Source: Halobaculum sp. MBLA0147
Lineage (GTDB): Archaea; Halobacteriota; Halobacteria; Halobacteriales; Haloferacaceae
DNA length: 64,000 nucleotides
Reading direction: 5' to 3'
Assembly (NCBI RefSeq): GCF_041361345.1
Contig: NZ_JBGKAD010000001.1
Coordinates: 1,426,001-1,490,000 of the forward strand
The translations under genes were made by a program, and so were the position numbers. Positions 15,691-25,434 of this stretch are shown here, one piece after another. Under the pieces are notes generated by a model. It ran no database searches. It worked only from the letters and a program-made list of their open reading frames with translations, and had not been told where the DNA came from. Each line of letters begins with the position of its first letter. The stretch's first letter is position 1.

Positions 15691-16500
15691 TCACGTGTCG
15701 CCGTAACCGATACGATCGTACAACCACGGGAACTGCCGGCCGACGGCGTTGCGAACCACTGCCGGGAGGTGGCCGTCGACGGCGTTGAGGAGCTCCTGGC
15801 CGACGGCCACGTCGCCGTTGGCGAGGTGGTAGACGTACCCGTCGGCGACCAGCTCGTCGCGCCACTCCATGACGTGTTCACGCCGTGTCATCTTCTCGAC
15901 GGTCGCCTCGCTCGACGCCAGCGCGAGCGCGAACTGTTCTTTCGTGTACCCCTCGGAGTAGTAGTGGAGATCGTCCTCGATGTACCGTCGCCAGTCGTCC
16001 GCGACACGTCTGTGGTAGCCGTCTCGGAACACCAGGAACCCCGTGTTCGGGTACCACGACCGCGGTGTCCGGCCGTCTCGTTCGAACAGCGCCTCGAACC
16101 GGTCGGGGTCGGTCGCAGACAGAGGACGCGCCTTCAGATCGAACGATCCGTCGACGACCTCGGAGAGGTCTCTGGCGACGACGGTGTCACAGTCGAGGAA
16201 CACGACCGTGTCGGCGGTCACCTCGGTCAGTCGCCACTTCTCGGCGTACTCGGCGTGTCCGTCGCCGACGTGTGTTCGGAACCCGCCCGGGAAGACGGGA
16301 TCGACCTCGCGGACATCGACGCCGAGGTCCTCCAGCACACGTACGGCGTTTTTTGTCCCGGGTGGAGTGACGAACGTCACGATGTTCTTCGGCTCCGTGT
16401 CCGTAGTATTCAACAGAGAGTTGATCGACCTGACTGCGTTTTGCACGATGAATCTTGGTTCGCCAGATAGTGAGTATACGTACCGAGTAGAATCGGTCAT
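15691..16500 (-). CDS. GT8-like glycosyltransferase (GT-A fold)
   Basis: 269-residue protein resembling GT8/glycogenin-like nucleotide-diphospho-sugar transferases. The N-terminus opens with Y-V-Y-S-L-S-G, the metal-binding D-x-D is in V-V-F-L-D-C-D-T-V-V (~residues 99-108), and W-Y-P-N-T-G-F-L-V-F-R is the second conserved block. The C-terminal part (E-Q-F-A-L-A-L-A, then H-L-A-N-G) fits the sugar-binding half. No signal or membrane segment. A strong TATA box lies 24-33 nt upstream, implying a leaderless transcript. Donor and acceptor are unknown. Convergent with the GT2 gene, 12 bp apart. Confidence 0.75.
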   Translation of the reverse strand: MTDSTRYVYSLSGEPRFIVQNAVRSINSLLNTTDTEPKNIVTFVTPPGTKNAVRVLEDLGVDVREVDPVFPGGFRTHVGDGHAEYAEKWRLTEVTADTVVFLDCDTVVARDLSEVVDGSFDLKARPLSATDPDRFEALFERDGRTPRSWYPNTGFLVFRDGYHRRVADDWRRYIEDDLHYYSEGYTKEQFALALASSEATVEKMTRREHVMEWRDELVADGYVYHLANGDVAVGQELLNAVDGHLPAVVRNAVGRQFPWLYDRIGYGDT

Positions 16501-16523
16501 CGTCCACTTTATCAGCAGAACTT

Positions 16524-16533
16524 GTTATATATC
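16524..16533 (-). promoter_or_regulatory. TATA box of the GT8-like gene
   Basis: GATATATAAC on the minus strand, 24-33 nt before the ATG at 16500; among the clearest TATA boxes in the window. Confidence 0.6.
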
Positions 16534-16680
16534 TACGGAATCAGCTCATCAGTGGTCACCGCTCAACAACACAGTGACGACGGGAGGCAACGTGGTGAGA
16601 ACGTCCTAGAGTCCGCGTCTACGTAGCTCTCTGTTCAGTTCGAAGAGGTTATCTGAACTGCGTCGAAGAAGTGGGTCGAA

Positions 16681-18204
16681 ATGGACACCGGAACGGGTAC
16701 GGATCGATGGGGCCTCCTCCCAGGAGTCATCTCGGCAATTGTCGTCCTCTCCGTGTACGTCGTGAGTTTCGACTTCCCGGGCCACTACGGAGGACTGTAC
16801 CTCGATATGGCGACGGCACTGCTGGATCACGGCCCGGGATACGTACGGTCGATAGACGGGTACACGGTCGATGGAGTCCCGTTCGCGTACCCACCAGTCG
16901 GACTCGTGTTGTTGGCAGGGGGGCTGTGGCTTCAGGTCGACGTTGCGACGCTGTATTGGGTCCTTCCGTCCGTGTTCTATCTCCTGAGTGTTCCGGCGTT
17001 GTACAAGCTCGTCACCGAGATAACGGGGTCTACTCGTGTCGCTACACTCGCGAGCGTGCTGATCCTCACCTCTCCAGAGGTGTACCGCCCACTCGTTGTC
17101 GCGACGGGTGTGACTAGAGGCCCCGGATTCGTCTTCTCACTCGTCGGAATCCTGATCGGGATTCGACTGTTCGAAGCGGGAAATCCCCGACAGATCGTTC
17201 TCGGGGGAGTATTGTTCGGCCTCACAGTGATGAGTCATCCAGTGTACGCCACTTTCTACAGCATCTCGTATCTGTTGTTGTGGGCGGTCTACAGCCGATC
17301 AATTCGCGGATTCGCACTCGGTAGTGGTGTCGTCGGCGTCGGGCTGGTGGTCGCGCTCCCGTGGCTCGGGACGGTCGTGTCAAATCACGGCGTCGAGATC
17401 TTCCTCCGTACTAGTCGTGTGCGGGGTGGGATCGGCCCCGACCTCGTTGGCTTCGCGATCAGTTACTTCTACAACCCCAACGTGCCGGTCATCGCACTGT
17501 CACAGGGTGTCGGAATCCTCGGACTAATGTGGCTAGCGGTTCGGAGACGGCTCTTTCTCGTCCTCTGGTTCCTCTCGATCGGGGTGCTGGTGGGGAACCC
17601 GCGTTTTCTCCACGTCATCACCGGAATTTCGGCTGCCTGGTTCATCGTCAATGGCCTAGTTCCCTCGCTGGAACGACACGCCGACCTCACCGAGTGGCTC
17701 CGTCGCCTCCCCCTCCAGTCGGGAGAGCGAGTTGACCGGCTTGTCCCGGTTCTTGTAGTCACACTCGTCGCCACGTACAGTGTTCTCGGTGGAGTCGGGT
17801 TTCTCGTCGCCGAGAACAACGTCGAGAAAATCTCCAACGACGACAGAACGGCGATGGAGTGGGTAGGTGAGAACACCCCGGTCGGAGCGACCGTCCTCGT
17901 AGTAGGTGACGGGGCAGAGTGGCTACCGTGGTTCACGAACAGGACGGTACTCGTCACGCCGATGGGGTCCGAGTGGAAGGGTCCGTCGGCGTTTCGTCGA
18001 CAGTCCGAACTCCGGTCACAGCTACTGCAGTGTACGGGAGTGGCGTGTGTTGAGTCGGTGACCGAACAGCTCACCACCACCCCGGACTACGTCTACGTGC
18101 AGGAAGATCACCGGTCCGTCGCAGAGTCGCTCCAGAATTCCTCGAAGTACAGTGTAGTTCACAGACGGGGCGGCATATTCGTGTTCGAAGTACACGCCGA
18201 GTGA
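16681..18204 (+). CDS. Polytopic GT-C-like membrane glycosyltransferase
   Basis: 507 residues with about ten transmembrane segments over residues 15-370 and a C-terminal extracytoplasmic domain of ~135 residues. The first loop has Y-L-D-M-A-T-A-L-L-D and then G-V-P-F-A-Y-P-P-V-G. The acidic residue plus the F-x-Y-P-P motif is typical of GT-C (PMT/ArnT/GT39-like) enzymes that use polyprenyl-phosphate sugars on the outer face. Probably adds a late sugar to the lipid-linked glycan or directly to protein. ATG 16681 is preceded by a TATA-like GGTTATCTG at ~28 nt. Not an oligosaccharyltransferase of AglB type: no W-W-D-x-G motif was seen. Confidence 0.7.
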   Translation: MDTGTGTDRWGLLPGVISAIVVLSVYVVSFDFPGHYGGLYLDMATALLDHGPGYVRSIDGYTVDGVPFAYPPVGLVLLAGGLWLQVDVATLYWVLPSVFYLLSVPALYKLVTEITGSTRVATLASVLILTSPEVYRPLVVATGVTRGPGFVFSLVGILIGIRLFEAGNPRQIVLGGVLFGLTVMSHPVYATFYSISYLLLWAVYSRSIRGFALGSGVVGVGLVVALPWLGTVVSNHGVEIFLRTSRVRGGIGPDLVGFAISYFYNPNVPVIALSQGVGILGLMWLAVRRRLFLVLWFLSIGVLVGNPRFLHVITGISAAWFIVNGLVPSLERHADLTEWLRRLPLQSGERVDRLVPVLVVTLVATYSVLGGVGFLVAENNVEKISNDDRTAMEWVGENTPVGATVLVVGDGAEWLPWFTNRTVLVTPMGSEWKGPSAFRRQSELRSQLLQCTGVACVESVTEQLTTTPDYVYVQEDHRSVAESLQNSSKYSVVHRRGGIFVFEVHAE

Positions 18205-18281
18205 GCAACTGTCGGAATTGTACTCTTGACGACAAGATCAAGACGGAGACACCCCCAGTCAGATCACCGCCAGACGCCACC

Positions 18282-19616
18282 TCACGTCCGAGAGATCGGG
18301 CTTCGGAACCTGTACCCCCGCCAGTACGCCTCGGTGCCTGCCCACAGTGAGAGTATACCGGAGAGCAGTGCGAGGACGAGAAGTTCGATGGAACCCATCC
18401 ACCCTGGGAGGACGAATAACAGACCATTGACCACGAGCGACGGGAGGAAGCTCTTTATTGCGATCACGACACGCGATGCCAGAGGAGCAGACGAACTGTC
18501 AGCGTCGGAACTCTCGTCGACGACACGACTGTTCGTCCCAGCCAGTCCTGCGCGACTCGCAGCCATACCGCCGCTGCTCTCGTCACCGGTTCCCAACCGT
18601 TCGGCCTCGTACGGTGTGTCGACCGGAACGGACCAGACAATCTCCCCATCGCGGTTTAGTTCGAGAATCCGACCACCGTTCGAGTCCGTGACCAACGTAT
18701 GTCCGTTCGGAAGCCGGTCGGCGTCTCGGGGCCAGCTCATCCGGGCGTCGCTCCACGACCACGTCCGGACCCAGCCATCGTCCCTCCGCTCGTACTCTAC
18801 GACACGATTGTTCTCTGAGTCGGCGACGACGACCGCGGGTCCACCACGCTCCGCGGGGATGAAGTCGGGATTGTGTTGCTCGAATAGCCGAGAGTAGTTC
18901 CCATCGCTCCCCAAAGTCCGTGACTCTAACAGCCCCCGCTGCTTGTGTATGAATACGACTTGATCAAGATTCCGAGGACTTGCTATGATCGTTCCGTTGC
19001 CGAGCCACTCGACATCGTTCAGATGCGTCCAATCTTTGGGGAACGAGCCGCCATCTTCCCGTTTGAAGTCGGCACGGAAGTTGTACGCCCATGTTGTCAC
19101 GTCGCGTCGTGTGTTGTAGATTCTGATCTCATTGTTGATGTCAGCGATCAGGACCGTCTGTTCGTCAATTCTGTCGAAGTCGTGCCAGTCAGCTCGCAGT
19201 TGGGCCTGGAACCGTTCGAACACCTCTCGTTCACCAGTCGAGATGTTCACGCGGACAAAGACTGCGTCGGCACACGGCTCCGTCCCAGTCGGACACGTCA
19301 CCGAGGTGTCTTTCGCGACGAACTCAACTGTCGAAGACGTATTCCCGACAGGGTCGACATCGAAGTACTGTCTGTACCGTTCCTCGTAGTATTCGACACG
19401 ACCGTCTGGTCCCAGCGCGATCAGAGAGGCGTCGGTTCCCTTCCGTGGGGACGTAGTGATGACTGTCGTGCCGTTGGCAGTCGGGGCGACAGCTTGGGTG
19501 CCAGCGTTCTCGTACCGATCCTTAACCGTCGGAGATGTCGTCGCCGCGACGCTCAGTTGAACGACCGAGAGCAGTACGACTAGAGCGAAGACACCCCGGA
19601 GGGCTCGTCGTCTCAC
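18282..19616 (-). CDS. Arylsulfotransferase (ASST)-like beta-propeller membrane protein
   Basis: 444 residues. An N-terminal signal-anchor (R-R-R-A-L-R-G then a hydrophobic run) is followed by an extracytoplasmic propeller-like domain with repeated blade motifs (A-D-W-H-D-F-D-R, D-W-T-H-L-N-D-V, R-D-A-D-R-L-P-N-G-H-T-L-V-T-D) and two C-terminal transmembrane segments. The His-bearing blade motifs match the arylsulfotransferase family, whose bacterial members use a histidine to move sulfate between phenols; the haloarchaeal role, perhaps glycan sulfation, is inference. GTG 19616 is chosen because a TATA box (AACTTATAC) lies ~27 nt upstream and the product then begins with a normal signal; an ATG at 19661 is the alternative. 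An intact paralogue of the decayed gene just upstream. Confidence 0.72.
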   Translation of the reverse strand: MRRRALRGVFALVVLLSVVQLSVAATTSPTVKDRYENAGTQAVAPTANGTTVITTSPRKGTDASLIALGPDGRVEYYEERYRQYFDVDPVGNTSSTVEFVAKDTSVTCPTGTEPCADAVFVRVNISTGEREVFERFQAQLRADWHDFDRIDEQTVLIADINNEIRIYNTRRDVTTWAYNFRADFKREDGGSFPKDWTHLNDVEWLGNGTIIASPRNLDQVVFIHKQRGLLESRTLGSDGNYSRLFEQHNPDFIPAERGGPAVVVADSENNRVVEYERRDDGWVRTWSWSDARMSWPRDADRLPNGHTLVTDSNGGRILELNRDGEIVWSVPVDTPYEAERLGTGDESSGGMAASRAGLAGTNSRVVDESSDADSSSAPLASRVVIAIKSFLPSLVVNGLLFVLPGWMGSIELLVLALLSGILSLWAGTEAYWRGYRFRSPISRT

Positions 19617-19706
19617 GGTCGAAGTGTTTCCACTCGTGGTATAAGTTCTTTCGAGACTCACCGTCGGTGAACGGTAGTGTTTGGATTCTCAGCACCTAGT
19701 AAGATA

Positions 19707-21054
19707 CTATCTGTAAAAAATTCTATGTAATTTTTTTCTTATAACTTTTGTGTAGTCAGATCGGATTCCCACCCCAGAAAGGACTGCTACAACAGCGATA
19801 CATAGTAGAATACCGTCGACAACGCCGAACCACCAAGGGGTTGCGTAGCGAAGCGCATTTCGAATGATGCTGATTTGCGATGTCGGCTGGAAAGGTGTGG
19901 CAGTTACATACCCAGCATCTGTCCCGGAGAGATTTTCCGCGAGAGCACTGTGTCCACCAGCGGATTCATCACCGGTGCCGAATCGCTCTACATCGTAAAC
20001 CTCTGGTACTGGTCCGACAGACCACACGATGGAGCCATTTCGGTCTAGTTCGAATACTCGGGCACCATGGGTGTCTGCTATGAGAGTGTGCCCGTTCGGG
20101 AGCCGATCAGCATCCCGTGGCCAGGCAAGTTGTTCATCGCTCCATGACCAAGTCTGACGCCACTCACCACTATCACGCTGGTACTCGACTATACGATCGT
20201 TTTGTGAATCAGCGATAACAACTGCCGGGCCACCCCTAGCGGCTGGAATATAGTCTGGTTGATGCTGCTCATAGAGCCATTCGAACTCATTGTTATCACC
20301 TAACGTCCAGTCATGTTCAACCCCAGAGGTCTTGTTGACAAATATTACTTCATCATGGTTACGCATACTTATCATGATACGACCGTCTTGAAGGACTGTC
20401 ACATCATTGAGATGGGTCCAATCGTCAGGATATGAGCTAGCGCTGAATACGTTTGATCCCCCAGTACTGATATTGTAGTACGACTGAGGGTCCCAAGACC
20501 ACTCTATTATACCCGAAGAAGTGTTAACAATAAAACACTCTCTTTCGCCATATCAGCTACAATATTTTTTCCTTAGAGAGCCGGTCAACGTCATGCCACT
20601 CATTATTACGTTTTCCAGGCCTGTATCGGCTGTACACCTCAGTGCTTTCTCCCGTAGATAGGTTGTATCTCAATATAACTTCCCGTGTACACGGTGAGTC
20701 TGCCGGGCACTCACGACTTGAAAGCTGGTTCATCGCAGCAACTATGACATCATCACTTTCGGGTAAGGGGTCGACATCGTAGTACTCGTCGAACTCGTTT
20801 GCATATCGCCAGAGCGTTCCGTTCGCATGGATAGCAACAAGGTGACCCTCACCATCCCCGTACGCAGTGAAAACGGTTGCATTGGGTCGAGCATCAGCAA
20901 CTTGCGTCTCGCCTGACGTAGCGGCCGCAAACCGCTGGTATGGGTCTGCGCTGCTTTCTGCACTATTCACTTGATGCACGTTTGCTACTCCGGCAACACA
21001 GATAGAGAGAAGTGCTACTGCGAAGAGTATATTTCCGATGCGGTGAGCCTTCAT
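19707..21054 (-). pseudogene. Arylsulfotransferase-like paralogue, two frameshifts
   Basis: Homologous along its length to the intact ASST-like gene at 18282-19616: signal-anchor, E-W-H-D-V-D-R-L, D-W-T-H-L-N-D-V, R-D-A-D-R-L-P-N-G-H-T-L and C-terminal membrane segments. The frame breaks after S-K-E-K-I-L. Two separate one-base losses in A-runs on the coding strand restore the homologous reading: one at the six-base run 20565-20570 (giving K-N-I-V-A-D-M-A-K), one at 20543-20545 (giving R-E-C-F-I-V-N-T-S-S-G). The N-terminal 165 codons and C-terminal 231 codons remain open. The whole copy is AT-richer than its intact sister, so it was probably acquired separately rather than duplicated here. 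Confidence 0.8.
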
Positions 21055-22779
21055 CGGACAGCAATGAGTTCTCGGGGCATAAGAATGTCAAACATTTGTT
21101 TCCAATCCCACAGCACGCCGTCAGCGGATCAGTGTGTTTCGAGATCTTTTTTATTTGATTGGCCAGTCGGATAGAAAGCGCGGCGATTGTCAGCGTGGGG
21201 TTCATTGCACCACCAGTCACAAATACGCTAGAGGAAGAAATATAGAGATTTTCAAGATCGTGAGTCCGACACCTTGGATTTACTACACTGGTCTGGGGAT
21301 CCGTACCCATCCGTGTGGTACCCATGTGATGTGCCGCGTAACCCGGACTCGATATATCGGATGTAGTTATGTCTTTTGCCCCCATTTCTTTGAGTGTTTT
21401 TTCTGTATGTTGTGTGCTTTTTTCATCGTGGAAGTTGCGTGCTCGCCGACCTCAAATTGTATATCTGGAACGGGGTTCCCGTGGTTATCTGTACTGTCCG
21501 TATCCAGAGTGACTCTGTTTGATTTTTGGCAGAATTTCTATAACACCAGCGATAGAGGCCTGCCACTGGTCGCCAGACTTCACCACAGATTCTGGCATTT
21601 GAGTTCGTAGTGACCTATCACCATTGATTGGATCGACCATCTCGTCAGTAAGAGAGCTTTCAAACCCCCGAATTGCCTCGCTTGGAGACACAACGGGATT
21701 CTGTTTGAATTCTAGTTTTATGCTCCCTGGCTGAGTATTTTCGTGGTCATAAATTGATGGCTCTCTCGTGACCACCACCAGATGGGTTCTTGTCCCTCCG
21801 GTCTATCGATAGTCCCGCGTGCAGAAACGACAGGATGTTCCATGAAGTACCGTCCGACGGCACCGCTCGAGTTCGCGAGTCCGTCGGGGTACTGTTCCGA
21901 CCGGGACAACAACAGGAGTCGTGGTGTCTCGACACCACCGGCTGCGAGGACGAACCGGCGAGCCGACTGTTCGAGACCGGTCGCGTCGGGTGTGTCGTAG
22001 ACGACGTGCTCGACGCGGTCGCCAGATCGGTCGTGTTCGATCCGTTGGACCGGCGCACGGTCGATCACTCGTGCGCCGGCCGCCTCCGCCCGACGGACGT
22101 GAACGTCGCCACTGTACTTCGCACCGGAGGGGCACACGGGGTTACACGTGCTGTACCCGACACACGCGCTGCGGCCGTCGTACGCCTCGGAGTTGCGCGC
22201 CTGTGGTGCCGAGTGTAGCGTGATGTCCAACTCCGCACACGCTGCCTCGTACGACGCGTCGATCGGTCCCGGCGGGAACGCCGGCATCGGGTACGGCTCC
22301 TCGCGTGGCGGGGCGAACGGGTTGTCGACCGCGCCCGCGACCCCGATGGCGGACTCGGCCGCCGCGTACCAGGGTCTGAGATCGGCGTAGTCGATCGGCC
22401 AGTCCGACCCCAGTCCGTACTCCGACTCCATCTGGAAGTCCTTCTCGTGGAACCGTGGTGTCCAACCGCCCCACTTCAGTGTCGAGCCACCGACACCCTT
22501 CACTCGGTGTGTGTTCAGTTCGTAGTCGACCGCCCCGGAGGAGGAGTACGCGTCTCGCTCACCGCCCATGTCCCAGACACTCCGGTCCACGTCGGGGCGG
22601 ATCGCACGTTCCATCCGCTCGAGCCGGGAGTCGAAGTCGAATCGGGGTCCCGCCTCCAGTAGGACCACCTCTCGACCCGCCTCCGCGAGTCGGTGGGCGA
22701 CGAGACCGCCGGCCGGGCCACCACCGATCACACAGACGTCGACACGTTCGGACGGGGTTCAGTCGGTGTCACTCGTCAT
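20963..22779 (-). pseudogene. GMC oxidoreductase, nonsense codon plus three frameshifts
   Basis: Remnant of a FAD-dependent GMC (glucose-methanol-choline) oxidoreductase, catalytic partner of the gluconate dehydrogenase subunit-3-like protein encoded just upstream. The ATG at 22779 overlaps that gene's stop, but codon 7 is TGA (22759-22761); downstream in frame comes the FAD motif V-C-V-I-G-G-G-P-A-G-G. Frame breaks follow at ~21769-21782, ~21517-21527 and in the six-T run 21397-21402. After them the frame resumes with N-R-V-T-L-D and finally H-H-M-G-T-T-R-M-G and G-G-A-M-N-P-T-L-T, the GMC C-terminal signature. From ~21750 onwards the DNA is AT-rich whereas the N-terminal half is GC-rich. 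The homologous end lies near 21150; the frame then reads on into the next gene. Confidence 0.85.
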
Positions 22780-23302
22780 CCGCACGCACCTCCGTCTCGT
22801 CCCACTCGTCTGCGAAGCGTCTGTACGACTCGAACCCACCGGGGTAGCCGACCGGGTTGTCGATACCGAGCGGGGCGGTTCCCGCCGGTGTCACGAGGTA
22901 CGTGTACATCAGTGCGTTCGTCAGGTGGTGTCGGTACCGCTCGACGAGCGTACCGTCCGCACGCGACTGGACCCTGAACACGCCGAGGTGTGCGAGCAGA
23001 TCGCGACAGTCCGATCCAGACAGCGACGACAACGGCCGGCCGGTCTCGACGCGCGCACGGCGGTCGAGTCGACGACACAACGACCGGAGACGGTCGAACC
23101 GGTCTGGGGAGAGCCGCGAGATGGTCGTCTCTGCGACGGCACGGTGGCCTGCGTCCGGTGGGAGCACGGCCGTGGCGACGGTCTGCAGACGGGCGACGGT
23201 TCGGTCGGCGGTCCCCGAACGACGACCCGACAGCCGTGTCAGGCCTCCCGCCACCCCTGCGGCACCGACGAGCAGTGCACCACGTCGTGTCGTCTCTTTC
23301 AT
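22769..23302 (-). CDS. Gluconate 2-dehydrogenase subunit 3-like protein
   Basis: 177 residues with a twin-arginine-like signal (K-E-T-T-R-R-G-A-L-L-V-G-A-A-G). The rest matches the gluconate 2-dehydrogenase subunit-3 family, the small exported partner of GMC dehydrogenases: L-Q-T-V-A-T-A-V-L-P near the start and the late N-P-V-G-Y-P-G-G-F-E-S-Y-R-R-F. ATG 23302 overlaps the stop of the upstream membrane gene, and its own stop overlaps the ATG of the GMC gene, showing a former tightly coupled operon. Because the GMC gene is broken, this reading frame is probably an orphan on its way to decay. Confidence 0.75.
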   Translation of the reverse strand: MKETTRRGALLVGAAGVAGGLTRLSGRRSGTADRTVARLQTVATAVLPPDAGHRAVAETTISRLSPDRFDRLRSLCRRLDRRARVETGRPLSSLSGSDCRDLLAHLGVFRVQSRADGTLVERYRHHLTNALMYTYLVTPAGTAPLGIDNPVGYPGGFESYRRFADEWDETEVRADDE

Positions 23303-23962
23303 CGTCTCCTCCCGGTAGTGTCGAGTACCACGGTCGTGAGTAGTATCAAGCTGGCGACACCGAGTAACGCTTGGAGCCGCCACGCACCGACACCCCACAG
23401 TTCCGGACGACGTAACTGCAACAGTACGTCGAGACCGCGCCGAGTGAACACCCCGTCCGGGAGTCGTTCGAGGAACGTTCGGTAGCCGACACTACCGAGG
23501 ACACCGAGGGTGAACCACCCGGCGGCGACGAGCGAGACACCACCTGCCGCCGACGGTGCGTCCGCCGACTGTGCGTCCGGTGCCGCCGACTGTGCGTCCG
23601 GTGCCGCGACGGTGTCCCCGTGTGCGACGGAGACATCGAGTCGCCGTCGCGGTCGTCGTCCACGCGGCGACGGTCCCGGCGACGAGTGTCGGCACGGTCG
23701 CGAGACTCGGACCACCGGCTGCCAGCGCAGTCGCCAGGATACCTCCGGGAACGGCGGTGATCGCGACCGTCCCGGTCAGGAGTGCGACCGCCGGGACGAC
23801 GACGAGTGTGATCGACTGTGTGCCGAGAGGTCCCAGTGGCGAGGACGGAGCGAGCGGGAGGAGTGTCCCGGCGAGGTGGGTGACGGCGACGACCGTCGCG
23901 ACCGCCAGCCACCGTCGTTCCGTCGGGAACCGCCGTCCGAGGGTCGCGACGACACCACTCAT
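23299..23962 (-). pseudogene. Membrane protein gene with a frameshift
   Basis: Starts at ATG 23962, overlapping the stop of the sulfatase-like gene, and runs ~103 codons with three hydrophobic segments up to T-T-T-A-T-A-T-R (about 23650). In that frame the sequence then becomes Arg-rich shadow. The protein-like reading (L-D-V-S-V-A-H-G-D-T-V, an A-P-D-A-Q-S-A repeat, then two further membrane segments) continues in another frame to TGA at 23299, which overlaps the next start. A single indel near 23645-23655 explains it. No family recognised. A duplicated 21-bp segment (around 23571-23612) lies just past the break. Confidence 0.65.
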
Positions 23963-25434
23963 GCGTACCCTAAGTCCTCGAGACGCCGCTGAGTCGCCTC
24001 GTCGACTGGGCCTCCGCCGTCGCCGGTGCGGACACCGAGCGACTCGCGCTCGTCGAAGACGGACCCCACCCGCTCGGCGGCGTCCGTCTCCTCGACCCGC
24101 CGTCCCGTCTTGGCGTCCCAACACCGGACGGTCGCCGCCTCCGACCGCCACGTCACGTCCTTCCGCACGGCGTCACCGTCGTCGCTGTAGACGGCGCGTG
24201 CGTCCCCGTTGAACCGCCACAGGTCACCACAGTACCTACTGGCGCGCTCTTCCATCGGCTCTTCGAGTCCGTGCGAGGATGCGACCACCAGTCCATCCGG
24301 ACAGAACACGTCGCGCGTCCACTCGTCCGCGAGGAGTCGCTCGACGGCCGTCGGGAACCGCGTGAGCGTGGCGGCAGATTCGACTCGATCGCCGTCGGTG
24401 CCACCGGGCGGGCGGACGACGAGGGGGACGTGCAACAGTGCCTCGTGGATCCCAGCGCCGTGCGCGGCGACGCGTGCCCCGGGGCGGACGCGACTCGGTT
24501 CGCCGAACCCCTCGCCGTGGTCGGCAGTGACCACGACCAGTGTGTCGTCCAACTCCCCACGGTCCGCGAGCGTCTCGATCACGCGGCGGAGTTGGGTGTC
24601 CATCTGGTGGATCGTCCCGTCGTATAGTCCCTCGAGTGCTCGTCGTTGCCACCACGGTCGTCGACCGCCGTTGAACTCCCAGACTTGGTCCCCCATCTCG
24701 TCTTGTAACTCGCGCAGGGTCTCGCCGCCCCACTGATCGTGTTCCGGGTCCGGTTCGTACGGGAGGTGGCCGTCCATGAAATTGACACAGGCGGCCCACG
24801 GGGCGTCAGTCTCGGCGGTCCAATCCAAGAAGAGGTCGGCGTAGACGGACGCCGGGGTACTGGCGCTCAAGGCGTCCGGGAGGTACTGAGGGTAGTCCCA
24901 GGCGAGCTTGGTCACGACCCCGTTCGCCAGCGACTGGATCGGGTGGTCGTCGGCGAGACAGCGCCGCAGGTACGCCGCGTACTGTCCTTGCCCCTCGGAG
25001 AGGACGAAGTTACTCGGGTCGATCGCGTCCGGGTACGGCAGGTTCCGAGCGCCCTCCACGGTGTCGAAGGCGTCCTTCAGTCCGACCGCCATGTCCGTGA
25101 TCCAGGTGTTCTCGGAGAACACCCCGGTCCGGTACTCGTGGTCGTCACGGAGTCGTTCGAAGATCGTGTGGCCGGGTTCCAGCGCGTGTTTCGCACGGGT
25201 GACCTCGTGTTCGACCACGTCGTACCCCGTGAACATGCTCGCGTGGCTCGGGAGACTCCACGTTCCGGGAGACCGTGCCTGTTCGTAGACGGTCGCCGTC
25301 TCCGCGAACGACTCCAAGAACGGGGTCGTCTCGTGTTCGTGTCCGTGGAGGCTGGTGTTCCCGGCCCGGACACTGTCGAGGACGACGAGGAGGACGTTCG
25401 GCTTCACACCGCTCCGAACGACAGTCACGTACAT
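23959..25434 (-). CDS. Sulfatase-family hydrolase (alkaline phosphatase superfamily)
   Basis: 491 residues with the full sulfatase layout. K-P-N-V-L-L-V-V-L-D-S-V-R-A (residues ~11-24) opens the first metal site, W-S-L-P-S-H-A-S-M-F-T-G (~57-68) is the nucleophile region, V-V-T-A-D-H-G-E-G-F-G-E (~309-320) is the second metal site, and the tail is R-R-L-E-D-L-G-Y-A. The C/S-x-P-x-R sulfatase signature is altered: the position is S-x-P-S-H, with no Cys to become formylglycine, so a true arylsulfatase activity is doubtful; phosphodiesterase or phosphotransferase chemistry is possible. No signal peptide. First gene of a four-gene overlapping operon whose membrane-protein and GMC members are broken. 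Confidence 0.82.
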   Translation of the reverse strand: MYVTVVRSGVKPNVLLVVLDSVRAGNTSLHGHEHETTPFLESFAETATVYEQARSPGTWSLPSHASMFTGYDVVEHEVTRAKHALEPGHTIFERLRDDHEYRTGVFSENTWITDMAVGLKDAFDTVEGARNLPYPDAIDPSNFVLSEGQGQYAAYLRRCLADDHPIQSLANGVVTKLAWDYPQYLPDALSASTPASVYADLFLDWTAETDAPWAACVNFMDGHLPYEPDPEHDQWGGETLRELQDEMGDQVWEFNGGRRPWWQRRALEGLYDGTIHQMDTQLRRVIETLADRGELDDTLVVVTADHGEGFGEPSRVRPGARVAAHGAGIHEALLHVPLVVRPPGGTDGDRVESAATLTRFPTAVERLLADEWTRDVFCPDGLVVASSHGLEEPMEERASRYCGDLWRFNGDARAVYSDDGDAVRKDVTWRSEAATVRCWDAKTGRRVEETDAAERVGSVFDERESLGVRTGDGGGPVDEATQRRLEDLGYA

